DNA of 19,921 nucleotides from an uncultured Lachnospiraceae bacterium. GTDB lineage: Bacteria > Bacillota > Clostridia > Lachnospirales > Lachnospiraceae. Below the pieces are notes generated by a model. It had not been told where the DNA came from. It searched no databases and saw only the letters and a program-made list of their open reading frames with translations. A program made the translations under genes and the position numbers. Positions 1 to 8,178 of this stretch are shown one piece after another (the first letter of the stretch is position 1; every line of letters starts with the position of its first letter). The stretch spans positions 1 through 19,921 of the forward strand of contig CAJUPI010000058.1 of NCBI GenBank assembly GCA_910588125.1. Direction: 5' to 3'.

Positions 1-161
1 GGAAAAAGCGGCAGACCATTTTTCCGCCTCTTCCCGCTCCTTTTTCCATGGCGTACCTTCTGAGAAAATTAACTGAATGACATTGGCCGCTTTCCTCCCC
101 TTTTTATGGCGTACCTTCCAAGAAAATCAGCCTAATGATATTGAATCGACAATTCGTATTT
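1..161. repeat. Imperfect ~58-bp tandem repeat, no gene
   Basis: This edge of the window has no credible gene. A 38-bp unit at 48-85 recurs at 106-143 with 31 of 38 bases identical, including 13 identical bases (ATGGCGTACCTTC) at 48-60 and 106-118. Both copies are preceded by a pyrimidine-rich stretch ending in TTTTT. Positions 1-47 resemble the 3' part of a third copy in the CCGC/TTTCC/CTCC-rich section, so the array probably continues beyond the left edge. The 58-bp period is not a multiple of three, and the minus-strand frames do not stay open across the units, which argues against a coding repeat. The function is unknown. It lies just downstream of the 3' end of tag. Confidence 0.6.
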
Positions 162-731
162 TTAATTACCCTGATATAAAAAACACTCTTCGTCATGAGA
201 ATATATAACCCCAATTGCTTGCAAATATGCATAAATAATAGTAGTCCCCACAAATTTCATTCCCCTGCTTTTCAAATCCTGAGATATTCGATCCGATAAT
301 TCAGAACTAGTCTGACCTATTTCATATACAATTTTAAAATCAGTAAAATGCCAAATATAATTTGAAAAAGAACCATATTCCTTTTTTATCAGAAAAAAGA
401 TCTTTGCATTATTAACCGCGGCATAAATTTTTTGTCTATTTCTAATAATACCTCTATCTTCCATTAACTCCTGAACTTTTTTTTCATCATAATTGCAGAT
501 AATTTCCAAATCAAATTGATCAAAAGCTTTTCTAAAATTATCTCGTTTATTTAACACACACTCCCAGGAAAGGCCTGCCTGAAAACTTTCTAATATTAAT
601 AATTCAAACAAACGATCATCATCATATTGGGGGATTCCCCATTCCTTATCATGATATTCTAAGTATTTTATATTTTTTAAATTACACCATTTACATCTAC
701 ATAATTCCTGCTTATCATTATTTTCCTTCAT
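162..731 (-). CDS. tag: DNA-3-methyladenine glycosylase I (Tag)
   Basis: A base-excision-repair glycosylase that removes 3-methyladenine from alkylated DNA, of the helix-hairpin-helix superfamily Tag family. The 189-residue product is full length for the family. The N-terminal signature is clear: an RCKW segment with Cys13, then YHDKEWG with His27, and near the C-terminus His179 and Cys183; these match the four zinc ligands known for E. coli Tag. LFELLILE followed by FQAGLSW carries the family's catalytic-pocket Glu (48) and Trp (56). I place the start at the ATG at 731 rather than a TTG two codons upstream, because a GGAG at 739-742 is 7 bases from this ATG. It is the last gene of the minus-strand block, 15 bases after rsmG, so it is probably co-transcribed with it. 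No strong terminator is visible after it. Confidence 0.93.
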   Translation of the reverse strand: MKENNDKQELCRCKWCNLKNIKYLEYHDKEWGIPQYDDDRLFELLILESFQAGLSWECVLNKRDNFRKAFDQFDLEIICNYDEKKVQELMEDRGIIRNRQKIYAAVNNAKIFFLIKKEYGSFSNYIWHFTDFKIVYEIGQTSSELSDRISQDLKSRGMKFVGTTIIYAYLQAIGVIYSHDEECFLYQGN

Positions 732-746
732 AAACAATCTCCAAAA

Positions 747-1478
747 TTAAACAATCGGTTCCTTTCCCGGTAATCCTGATTTTCGAGGATATTTTTTTTG
801 AGTGCTTTTAACCTTTCGTATTACCACTAAATCTCTCTCTGCTTCTGTTCCAGGCAATATAAATTTTTCAATCGATTCTATCTCTGATCCCAAAATATGA
901 ATAGCACCTTTCCCCTTATCCAATTCATCCTCAATCTTTTCTGATTTATATGCAACAAATGTTCCTCCAATTTTTATCAAAGGAATACAATACTCTGATA
1001 AAGTTGATATATTTGCTACTGCCCTGGAAACGCATAAATCAAATTTTTCCCGATATACTTTATTTTGGCCAAATTCTTCAGCCCGTCCATGAAAAGCCTC
1101 AATTTCAGATAAATTCAATTTTTTAATAACCTCATTTAAAAAAACTACTCTTTTATTAAGAGAATCCAACAATATAACAGATATATTGGGAAAAGCAATT
1201 TTTAAAGGAATCCCTGGAAAACCAGCTCCTGATCCGACATCGATCAAACTGATTTTCAAATCTATCAAATTATCTCTCACCCTTACTAATGATAAACTAT
1301 CAATAAAATGCTTAGAAACTACTTCCTCCAATTCTGTAATTGCTGTCAAATTCATAACTTTATTTTTCTCTATCAATAACTCATAATATTGATAAAATTG
1401 TTCCAACTGTTTCATAGATAATGAAATTCCCAAAGCCTTACAGCCTTCAGTCATTTTTCTCAAAAATAGCTGCTCCAT
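747..1478 (-). CDS. rsmG: 16S rRNA (guanine-527-N7)-methyltransferase RsmG
   Basis: A SAM-dependent methyltransferase of the GidB/RsmG family, which in characterised bacteria makes m7G527 in 16S rRNA within the 530 loop; loss gives low-level streptomycin resistance. The 243-residue protein is full length. It shows the N-terminal MNLTAI segment (about residues 42-47), the Rossmann SAM-binding motif LIDVGSGAGFPGIPL (78-92), the acidic LLD after strand 2 (103-105) and SRAVA (151-155). The C-terminus ends in a GLPGKEP segment typical of the family. The gene follows mnmG by 29 bases on the same strand, the conserved order of origin-proximal clusters, and is followed 15 bases later by tag. The ribosome-binding site is a weak AAGGAAAAG. 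Confidence 0.96.
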   Translation of the reverse strand: MEQLFLRKMTEGCKALGISLSMKQLEQFYQYYELLIEKNKVMNLTAITELEEVVSKHFIDSLSLVRVRDNLIDLKISLIDVGSGAGFPGIPLKIAFPNISVILLDSLNKRVVFLNEVIKKLNLSEIEAFHGRAEEFGQNKVYREKFDLCVSRAVANISTLSEYCIPLIKIGGTFVAYKSEKIEDELDKGKGAIHILGSEIESIEKFILPGTEAERDLVVIRKVKSTQKKYPRKSGLPGKEPIV

Positions 1479-1507
1479 TATTTTCTTTTCCTTATTTATA
1501 ATTTATT

Positions 1508-3391
1508 TTATCTACTCCTTTTTTCCTGTTCTAAATATACCAAAAGAACAGAAATATCCGCCGGAGAAACTCCTGAAATTCTGGAAGCCTGTCCAATAGA
1601 AACTGGCTTATATAAATTTAATTTTTGAACCGCTTCTTTACGAAGACTCGCTACCTTACTATAATCAAAATTAATATCTAATTTTTTACTTTCCAATTTT
1701 TTAAATTGTGCTACTTGTTGCTTTTGACGTTTCAAATATCCTTCATACTTTATACTTATGTTAACTTGTTCTGCAATATCATAAGAAATATCCGGACGAT
1801 TTTCATCAATTTCAGTTAACATAAAATAATTTAATTCCGGACGCCGAATTAATTCCGCCATAGTAGCTCCTGTCTTCAACAGAGTACTTCCATGGTTTTT
1901 CAAAAAATCTTGTGTTTTCGGATTTGCTCCTATAGGCGTATTTTCCACGCGCTTTATTTCTTCTTCAATAAGCCTTTCCTTCTCTTTTACATAATTATAA
2001 TCCTTTTCACTTACCAATCCTATCTTATATCCGATTTCCCGCAACCGGAGATCTGCATTATCCTGGCGCAAAAGCAAACGATACTCTGCACGTGAAGTCA
2101 TCATCCGATAAGGTTCATGGTTTTCTTTTGTCACCAAATCATCAATCAATACGCCAATATAAGCTTGTGAACGATCCAATACAAAAGCTTCTCTTTCCAA
2201 AACCTGCATTGCTGCATTAACTCCAGCCATAAATCCCTGTACAGCTGCTTCTTCATAACCAGAGCTCCCATTAAACTGTCCGCCACTAAATAACCCATGA
2301 ATTTTTTTAAATTCCAAAGAAGGCTTTAACTGAAGAGAATTAATACAATCATATTCGATAGCATAAGCATTTCTCACTATTTTTACTTGTTCCAAGCCGG
2401 CCACCGTACGATACATTTGATATTGGACATCCTCCGGAAGAGAACTGGACATACCACTTAAATACATTTCATTGGTATATAATCCCTCCGGCTCGATAAA
2501 TACCTGATGTCGATCCTTATCAGGAAATTTTACCACTTTATCTTCTATAGAAGGACAATATCGCGGCCCTGTTCCTTCTATCGCTCCTGAAAATAATGGT
2601 GAACGATCAATATTTTCCCGAATTATCCGATGTGTTTCAGAATTTGTATAAGTCAACCAACAAGATACCTGATCCTTCTGTATCGATTTTGAATCCGTAG
2701 AAAAAGAAAAAGGTACTATATTTTCATCTCCCAATTGCTCTTCCATTTTAGAAAAATCAATACTTCTTTTATCTACCCGCGCCGGTGTCCCTGTCTTAAA
2801 ACGAAACATTTCGATCCCGTTATCAATCAAAGATGCTGTTAAATGATTGGCAGCCTGCAATCCATTCGGTCCTGTGTAATTACTGACATCTCCATAAATA
2901 CATCTTGCCCGCAAATAAGTACCAGTAGCCAATACTACTGCTTTCGCATGGTAAACTGCACCAGAAGAAGTCTTTACTCCTGTAATATGATGATTTTCTA
3001 CTAATATTTCCGATACTTCCGCCTGACGGATCGTCAATTGATCCGTATTCTCCAATGTTCTCCTCATCTCACGGCTATATTCTTGCTTATCTGCCTGAGC
3101 TCTTAAAGAATGCACTGCCGGACCTTTTGATTCATTTAACATCTTGGATTGAATAAATGTCTTATCTATATTCTTTCCCATCTCACCGCCCAATGCATCC
3201 AATTCTCTCACCAAATGTCCCTTTGAGCTTCCCCCAATATTAGGATTACAGGGCATCAGAGCAATACTATCAATGCTAATTGTAAATACAATTGTATTTA
3301 AACCTAAACGTGCACAAACCAAAGCCGCCTCACACCCTGCATGTCCGGCGCCAACCACCACAATATCATAATTTTCCTCTAAATTATGCAT
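1508..3391 (-). CDS. mnmG: tRNA wobble-uridine modification enzyme, FAD subunit MnmG (GidA)
   Basis: The FAD-binding partner of MnmE; together they install the 5-carboxymethylaminomethyl or aminomethyl group on U34 of tRNAs that read two-codon boxes. The protein is 627 residues, normal for the long MnmG form. Visible features: the dinucleotide-binding GAGHAG (14-19) in DIVVVGAGHAGCEAA, the family signature PCNPNIGGSSKGHLVRE with Cys48, and a GPRYCPSIEDK segment with the second conserved cysteine. The C-terminal helical domain contains the EAVQKL and QASRISGVSPADI segments. The frame stays open 15 codons further upstream, overlapping mnmE, but I choose the ATG at 3391 because GAGGAG lies about 7 bases upstream and the protein then begins at the family's usual N-terminus. 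The gap to mnmE is 29 bases. Confidence 0.97.
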   Translation of the reverse strand: MHNLEENYDIVVVGAGHAGCEAALVCARLGLNTIVFTISIDSIALMPCNPNIGGSSKGHLVRELDALGGEMGKNIDKTFIQSKMLNESKGPAVHSLRAQADKQEYSREMRRTLENTDQLTIRQAEVSEILVENHHITGVKTSSGAVYHAKAVVLATGTYLRARCIYGDVSNYTGPNGLQAANHLTASLIDNGIEMFRFKTGTPARVDKRSIDFSKMEEQLGDENIVPFSFSTDSKSIQKDQVSCWLTYTNSETHRIIRENIDRSPLFSGAIEGTGPRYCPSIEDKVVKFPDKDRHQVFIEPEGLYTNEMYLSGMSSSLPEDVQYQMYRTVAGLEQVKIVRNAYAIEYDCINSLQLKPSLEFKKIHGLFSGGQFNGSSGYEEAAVQGFMAGVNAAMQVLEREAFVLDRSQAYIGVLIDDLVTKENHEPYRMMTSRAEYRLLLRQDNADLRLREIGYKIGLVSEKDYNYVKEKERLIEEEIKRVENTPIGANPKTQDFLKNHGSTLLKTGATMAELIRRPELNYFMLTEIDENRPDISYDIAEQVNISIKYEGYLKRQKQQVAQFKKLESKKLDINFDYSKVASLRKEAVQKLNLYKPVSIGQASRISGVSPADISVLLVYLEQEKRSR

Positions 3392-3420
3392 GAACATTCT
3401 CCTCAATATATTTATATCTT

Positions 3421-4803
3421 TTATTTTCCCATACAAAATTTTCCAAAAATTTCATTAATTAAATCTTCTTCCACCGACTCGCCGATAATTAATCCAAGCT
3501 TTTCATAAGCATCCATCAAATCAATCGTCAAAAAATCTTCCGGTACTTCATCCTCAATTCCTTTCATAACCATACAAAGACTCTCAAAAGCATTCTTAAA
3601 CGCCATTTTATGACGAACATTCGTAATTACAATCTCATCATTGAATCCGATTTTTCCATGAAAAAACATTTCTGAAACTACTTTTTCCAATTTTTTCAAT
3701 CCAATCTCTTCTTTTGCCGAAATAGTTATTACCGGATGGCCTGTCTTTTTCTCCAAATCTTCAACTTCAATAACCAATTTTAAATCAGACTTATTCAATA
3801 GGACTACTGCCCGCCTGCCACGAACCATCTCAATAATATCTTGATCATTTTGATCTAAGGGACAAGCGCCATCCACTACATAAATAATCAAATCTGCTTC
3901 TTCTGCTGCTCTTTTTGCCCGGGATACTCCTATCTGCTCCACAATATCTTCTGTTTCTCGAATCCCGGCTGTATCTACCAATTTTAAAAACACATCTCCC
4001 AATCGAATCTGTTCTTCCAGCATATCCCGGGTAGTTCCTGCCACATCAGTAACAATAGCACGTTCTTCCCCTAATAAAACATTCATCAATGAAGATTTTC
4101 CTGCATTTGGTTTTCCTAAAATAACAGTCCGTATTCCTTCTGAGATAATTCTTCCATCATCAGCTGTATCCAGCATTTTCTTTACCTCATTAACTACAGG
4201 CTTTATCACACTTCGCAATTCTTCTCCATATCCATCCAGAGAAATATGTTCTGGATCATCTAAAGCAGATTCAATATAAGCCACCTGATGTAAAATAATT
4301 GATCGCAGTTCCTTAACTTTTCGAGATATTGATCCCTTCAGCTGATTAACCGAGCTTTTCATTGCATATTCATTTTTAGAACAAATGATATCCATCACAG
4401 CTTCCGCCTGGGATAAATCCATACGGCCATTCAAAAAAGCTCTTTTGGTAAATTCACCTGGCTCTGCCGGCACTGCACCATACCGAATTACTGTTTCTAA
4501 TATTTTTTTCATTACAAGTGCTCCGCCATGACAATCAATTTCCACAGTATCCTCACCTGTATAACTATGAGGTCCCCGCATTACTAAAACTAAAACCTCA
4601 TCGATAATTAAATCGCCATCTTTAATAACACCATAATGCGCAGTATGAGAGGAAACCTCTTTTAAGCTTTTTCCTTTGCCTTCAAAAATACGATCTATAA
4701 TTAAAATTGCCTTATTTCCGCTAACTCTGATAATTCCGATTCCCGAATTACTAACAGCAGTAGATATCGCCGCAATTGTATTTTCCTGTCTGTCAACTTC
4801 CAT
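3421..4803 (-). CDS. mnmE: tRNA modification GTPase MnmE (TrmE)
   Basis: A multidomain, potassium-activated GTPase that works with MnmG to modify wobble uridine. The 460-residue protein is full length. An N-terminal folate-binding domain (about 1-120, with CHGG at 91-94 and EPGEFTKRAFLNG) is followed by a helical domain that is split by an inserted G domain. The G domain has Walker A GKPNAGKSS (230-238), switch I GTTRD (256-260), DTAG (277-280) and NKSD (337-340). The protein ends in FCMGK, the conserved C-x-G-K C-terminus with Cys457. The start has GGAGG 5 bases upstream. It opens the second minus-strand transcription unit: a terminator lies upstream and a candidate promoter precedes the gene. 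Confidence 0.97.
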   Translation of the reverse strand: MEVDRQENTIAAISTAVSNSGIGIIRVSGNKAILIIDRIFEGKGKSLKEVSSHTAHYGVIKDGDLIIDEVLVLVMRGPHSYTGEDTVEIDCHGGALVMKKILETVIRYGAVPAEPGEFTKRAFLNGRMDLSQAEAVMDIICSKNEYAMKSSVNQLKGSISRKVKELRSIILHQVAYIESALDDPEHISLDGYGEELRSVIKPVVNEVKKMLDTADDGRIISEGIRTVILGKPNAGKSSLMNVLLGEERAIVTDVAGTTRDMLEEQIRLGDVFLKLVDTAGIRETEDIVEQIGVSRAKRAAEEADLIIYVVDGACPLDQNDQDIIEMVRGRRAVVLLNKSDLKLVIEVEDLEKKTGHPVITISAKEEIGLKKLEKVVSEMFFHGKIGFNDEIVITNVRHKMAFKNAFESLCMVMKGIEDEVPEDFLTIDLMDAYEKLGLIIGESVEEDLINEIFGKFCMGK

Positions 4804-4850
4804 CCTTGCCTCCTAATTTAGCAATACTTGAAATAATTCATTTCTTACTT

Positions 4851-4879
4851 ATTATCATACTATCATTCCTCAAAGTAAA
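4851..4879 (-). promoter_or_regulatory. Candidate sigma-A promoter for mnmE-mnmG-rsmG-tag
   Basis: Read on the minus strand, TTTACT (4874-4879) and GATAAT (4851-4856) are separated by 17 bases, giving 4/6 and 5/6 matches to the sigma-A consensus. The -35 element overlaps the T-tract of the terminator that ends the upstream unit, so a new transcript could begin exactly where the previous one stops. Predicted by eye. Confidence 0.45.
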
Positions 4880-4922
4880 AAGCAACGCCCGGCAGCAATT
4901 TCTATCTTTACTGCCGGGCGTT
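4877..4922 (-). terminator. Rho-independent terminator after jag
   Basis: A perfect 12-bp GC-rich inverted repeat (AACGCCCGGCAG at 4884-4895 against CTGCCGGGCGTT at 4911-4922) with a 15-base loop. On the minus strand it is followed by GC and then TTTTT (4881-4877). It lies 12 bases after the jag stop codon and should end or attenuate the rpmH-to-jag transcript. Confidence 0.88.
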
Positions 4923-4934
4923 ATTAAATAATAT

Positions 4935-6074
4935 TTATTCAAATCCTTCTTCTGTCTTTTCGATTACCTGCCTATCCGCCTGTCTTTCGCGATTTCTATT
5001 ATCTCGTCCGTCTCTTCTTGAAGGATAACGATCTCTCCGATTATAATTTTCTCTTTTCAAAGAAATTACTACATGACGATAAGGATCCTCTCCTTCACTC
5101 CTTGTCACTACATAACGATCATTTTGAAGAGCAGAATGGATAATCCTTCTTTCATAAGGATTCATCGGTTCCAAAGAAACCGGCTTTTTTGTTCTCTTTA
5201 CCTTATAAGAGATATTTCTGGCAAGAGTTTCTAAAGTTTCCTTACGTCTCTCTCTATAATTTTCTGTATCTAACTTTACTCTTAGATACCCCTCTGTTTC
5301 TTTATTTACCACCAAACTTACCAGATACTGTAGAGAATCCAGAGTCTGACCTCGTTTTCCGATCAAAATTCCCATATCATCGCCTGCCATCATAACCTGT
5401 AATTCTCCCTCTTCTACATTAACAGACGTTTCTATAGAAACCTGCATTCCCATAGCATGAAATACCTGATCCAAAAACTCCTTTGCCTTTTTCTGAACCA
5501 CAGCTTCATCCATTTTAACTTCCGTTCTAGCCTTAGGCTCAGACTTTTCTATATGAAATTCTGTACCTCTTTTTTCCGTTTTCTCACGATTATCTGTCCT
5601 GCCATCTTTTCTTTCATATTTTTTCTTCTCTGGTTCTCTTTGATCCGAATATTTTTTCTGAACCTTTTCCGTTTTTAATTCTTCAAAAGCCGTTGTTTTT
5701 TCTGCGACTGTTTTTCCATCCTTTAATGAAGCCGGAGCCTTTTCTGATTCTTCTTTTGTTCTTTTTTCTATCCTGGCTTTTTCTAATCTCTGAGCTTCAG
5801 CCTTCGCCTTTTCTTCAGCTAATCTAACTTTTTTATCCGCCTCTTCTTTTTCTTTTTTTTCAGCTTCTGCTTTTTCCCTTTTATTCTTTTCTTCCTCTTC
5901 TCCCATTACCCGAGCACGGATAACACATTGCTTTCCACCAAAAAGCCCAAGAAAACCACTGCTTTCCTTCTGAACCACTTCATAATATAAATGCTCACTG
6001 GTAGTCTGCAATTCCAACAATGCTTTGGTAATAGCCTCATCCAGCGTCTTTGCAGAAATGGTAATCATCTCCAT
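4935..6074 (-). CDS. jag: RNA-binding protein Jag/KhpB (SpoIIIJ-associated), KH and R3H domains
   Basis: A cytoplasmic RNA-binding protein known as Jag, EloR or KhpB. In other Firmicutes it pairs with KhpA and affects cell elongation and mRNA stability. Domain order: an N-terminal Jag_N domain (about 1-56, with the SSGFLGLFGGK signature), a long Lys/Glu/Arg-rich low-complexity linker (about 57-190) that should be flexible or helical, a KH domain with the GKRG loop (239-242), and an R3H domain with R309-x3-H313, followed by an Arg/Asp-rich tail. At 379 residues it is longer than the Bacillus form because of the linker. It starts 11 bases after the yidC stop, the conserved spoIIIJ-jag pairing. 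A GGGGGTG ribosome-binding site precedes the ATG. Confidence 0.95.
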   Translation of the reverse strand: MEMITISAKTLDEAITKALLELQTTSEHLYYEVVQKESSGFLGLFGGKQCVIRARVMGEEEEKNKREKAEAEKKEKEEADKKVRLAEEKAKAEAQRLEKARIEKRTKEESEKAPASLKDGKTVAEKTTAFEELKTEKVQKKYSDQREPEKKKYERKDGRTDNREKTEKRGTEFHIEKSEPKARTEVKMDEAVVQKKAKEFLDQVFHAMGMQVSIETSVNVEEGELQVMMAGDDMGILIGKRGQTLDSLQYLVSLVVNKETEGYLRVKLDTENYRERRKETLETLARNISYKVKRTKKPVSLEPMNPYERRIIHSALQNDRYVVTRSEGEDPYRHVVISLKRENYNRRDRYPSRRDGRDNRNRERQADRQVIEKTEEGFE

Positions 6075-6085
6075 TATTACACCCC

Positions 6086-7384
6086 CTACTTATTGTGTTT
6101 CTCATTATATTTAGCAACCATAGCCGCCTTCGATGCCAAACTCCCTGGTTTTGCATCTTTATTATAATACTCATTTGATTCCTTTACCTGTTGTCTGGTT
6201 TTCTCCAACTTTTCATTACGCGCCTGTTCCTCACGCTGTTGTGCTGCCTGTATATTTTTTACATTAACCATAGCATTCTGAGAAACCTTTTGTGGTGGAA
6301 GTCCTTTTTTAGCTCTTTTAGCATTTGCTTTTTCCAGATTCTTTTTGATCATCTCATCCATATCTACTTTTTCCAGATAAGCATTTACGATCAACTGTTG
6401 AATAATCTGAAATACACTACTGGCCACCCAATAAATACCAATCGCAGCCGGAAAAGTAAAACAGAAAAATACCGACATCAATGGCATCATCACATTCATC
6501 TGCTTCATCATTTGAGCACTGGTACTATTTTCATCCTGTTGGGGCTGATTAGACATCATCAGCTTAGCACTGAACCACTGGCTGACACCTGCCAAAATAG
6601 GAATCAGCCATGCAGCACTTGGAGAAAATCCCTGCCAGGGATTCGTAGCCAAGTTGATTCCCAAAAATGAATTCATTTTCTCTATCGCAATCGAATTCTC
6701 TGTAATTACTGCTGCAGCCTCTGGAAAACGGTTTGCCAGCTCTCCCCACTGCTCAGGATTTAACTTATAAAGAATATCTACCATCTTGTTGCCAAGAACT
6801 TCACCAGTATCACCCACCAGATCACCAATCTTAGTAATACCTGTCAAAGGTATATTGTGATCTGTTGCAAACTGAAGCAGAGATGCGCCCGCCCCTTCTG
6901 GCAAATCTGCAACATTTGATATATTGGTAATCGCATAAACCACCTGCATAAAATAAATCTTTACTGAACTTACATAAGCAGGAATATTATAAATTACCCG
7001 ATACAAAGCCAAAAGAATCGGTAACTGAATCACCAGCTGCAAACAACCGCCAGTCATCGAAGTCCCATACTTTTCATAGACTGCTTTAGTCTCTACATTC
7101 ATTTTCATCATGGACTCATTGTCCGTTTTACCCTTGTACTTATTCTGAATCGCCTGAAGCTCCGGCTGCATAACTGTCATCAGCTTTGATGATTTTTGCT
7201 GTTTAATAGTTAATGGAAACATCAGGATCTTCACAACTAAAGTAAAAAGGATAATACAAAGTCCAATATTCAATATTCCCACAGAACTGGTCAAGCGAAA
7301 AAGCAAATCCATTATTAATCCCAAAATTTGGGAAACCGGCCCCAAAATCATTCCCCCGGTCTTCGTCAATACTAAGTAATCCAA
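6086..7384 (-). CDS. yidC: Membrane protein insertase YidC/OxaA
   Basis: Inserts and folds membrane proteins, alone or with SecYEG. The 432-residue protein has the five-helix plan of Gram-positive YidC: TM1 about 37-58, a charged cytosolic C1 loop (59-112), TM2 113-135, then a long extracytoplasmic stretch (about 136-252), TM3 253-275, and TM4 and TM5 within 298-338. It ends in a basic tail of about 90 residues. The position of the conserved groove arginine is Lys52 (LVVKILMFPL). No lipobox cysteine is seen near the N-terminus, unlike Bacillus SpoIIIJ. The TM2-TM3 segment of about 115 residues is much longer than I expect from Bacillus homologues. Gene order rnpA-yidD-yidC-jag is conserved. 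The gap to yidD is 19 bases. Confidence 0.95.
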   Translation of the reverse strand: MDYLVLTKTGGMILGPVSQILGLIMDLLFRLTSSVGILNIGLCIILFTLVVKILMFPLTIKQQKSSKLMTVMQPELQAIQNKYKGKTDNESMMKMNVETKAVYEKYGTSMTGGCLQLVIQLPILLALYRVIYNIPAYVSSVKIYFMQVVYAITNISNVADLPEGAGASLLQFATDHNIPLTGITKIGDLVGDTGEVLGNKMVDILYKLNPEQWGELANRFPEAAAVITENSIAIEKMNSFLGINLATNPWQGFSPSAAWLIPILAGVSQWFSAKLMMSNQPQQDENSTSAQMMKQMNVMMPLMSVFFCFTFPAAIGIYWVASSVFQIIQQLIVNAYLEKVDMDEMIKKNLEKANAKRAKKGLPPQKVSQNAMVNVKNIQAAQQREEQARNEKLEKTRQQVKESNEYYNKDAKPGSLASKAAMVAKYNEKHNK

Positions 7385-7403
7385 ACTGTTACCTCCTCAT
7401 ACG

Positions 7404-7628
7404 TTACGGAACTGGGTCATAACCGCCTTCTGCCCATGGATGGCACCGCAGTATCCTCTTCACAGACAACCATAATCCTTTCACAACGCCATACTTTTGC
7501 AATGCCTCAATGGCGTATTGAGAGCACGTAGGCGTGTAGATACAGTGAGTCCTCATTTTAAGAGGAGATAAAAATATCTGATACCCTCGAATCATAAAAA
7601 TCAAACCTTTTTTTATCAAATGTTTCAT
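7404..7628 (-). CDS. yidD: Membrane protein insertion efficiency factor YidD
   Basis: A small protein (74 residues) of the YidD (haemolytic domain) family, thought to help YidC-dependent membrane insertion at the inner face of the membrane. The family signature is complete: an amphipathic N-terminal segment, IRGYQIFLSPL, then THCIYTPTCSQYAIEAL, a KGLWLSVKRILRCHPW segment and the terminal GGYDPVP, with three conserved cysteines. The start codon lies 7 bases after the rnpA stop with only a poor GTGAGAG ribosome-binding site, which suggests translational coupling to rnpA. Confidence 0.94.
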   Translation of the reverse strand: MKHLIKKGLIFMIRGYQIFLSPLKMRTHCIYTPTCSQYAIEALQKYGVVKGLWLSVKRILRCHPWAEGGYDPVP

Positions 7629-7635
7629 CTCTCAC

Positions 7636-7980
7636 TCACTTCGATTCTTTATTTCTGTTATGCAGTCCGCACAGGTGCAAATATGCACTTTCGATATTTT
7701 TATAATTTGCCGTTGCTGCGGCAGCCCTCGCTACCACTACGATATCCAAACCATCCGTCAACTGATCCTTATTTAATCGGAAACACTCTCTTATTAGCCG
7801 GGTAATACGATGTCTTACCACACTGTTTCCCACTTTTTTACTAACAGAAATTCCTATTCTCTGTTCCGGAAGCTCTGTCTTTCTAACATACATTACCAGT
7901 TCTCTATTCGCATATGACTTACCAGAACGGTATACGGCCTGAAAATCAGCCTTCTTTTTAATACTTGGAAATCTTTTCAT
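7636..7980 (-). CDS. rnpA: Ribonuclease P protein component
   Basis: The protein subunit that assists the RNase P ribozyme in 5' processing of tRNA precursors. The 114-residue protein is normal in length and highly basic. It begins with KRFPSIKKKADFQAVYRSGKS and carries the RNA-binding signature SKKVGNSVVRHRITRLIRE (about 47-65). The usual Arg-Asn-Arg core of this signature is Arg-His-Arg here; the flanking residues are intact, so activity is expected. It lies between rpmH and yidD. A hairpin terminator upstream (8009-8037) probably lowers its transcription relative to rpmH. Confidence 0.96.
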   Translation of the reverse strand: MKRFPSIKKKADFQAVYRSGKSYANRELVMYVRKTELPEQRIGISVSKKVGNSVVRHRITRLIRECFRLNKDQLTDGLDIVVVARAAAATANYKNIESAYLHLCGLHNRNKESK

Positions 7981-8008
7981 CGCAATATTTCATCTTTCCA
8001 TTACAGAG

Positions 8009-8037
8009 AAAAAAAGGCCACAATTACTTGTGACCTT
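8009..8037 (-). terminator. Intercistronic terminator/attenuator between rpmH and rnpA
   Basis: On the minus strand a 10-bp stem (arms 8028-8037 and 8014-8023, one G-U pair) closes a 4-base loop and runs straight into a run of seven T. It lies 6 bases after the rpmH stop. Partial read-through would give much more L34 mRNA than RNase P protein mRNA, matching the needs of the two products. Confidence 0.8.
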
Positions 8038-8043
8038 CTTTCA

Positions 8044-8178
8044 TTAAGCAGATAATTTTGCTCTGCCTTTTGCTCTTCTGGAAGCCAATACCTTTCTTCC
8101 ACCCGGAGTACTCATTCTAGCACGAAAGCCATGCACTTTCGATCTCTGTCTGTTTTTTGGCTGGAAAGTCATTTTCAT
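8044..8178 (-). CDS. rpmH: 50S ribosomal protein L34
   Basis: A 44-residue, very basic ribosomal protein of the large subunit, too short for many ORF filters. It begins MKMTFQPKNRQR, contains KVHGFRARMSTPGGRKVLASRR and ends KGRAKLSA; the whole sequence matches the L34 family. An AGGAGG ribosome-binding site lies at the usual distance upstream of the ATG. It is the first gene of the minus-strand cluster and is preceded by a near-consensus promoter. It is normally the gene next to dnaA, but here an ECF transporter gene lies between them. Confidence 0.98.
   Translation of the reverse strand: MKMTFQPKNRQRSKVHGFRARMSTPGGRKVLASRRAKGRAKLSA

Noticed and set aside
6191..6670. 159-codon open frame on the plus strand
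   Set aside because: It is antisense to yidC, and the His/Leu/Ser-rich composition is what an antisense frame of this gene gives; no ribosome-binding site.
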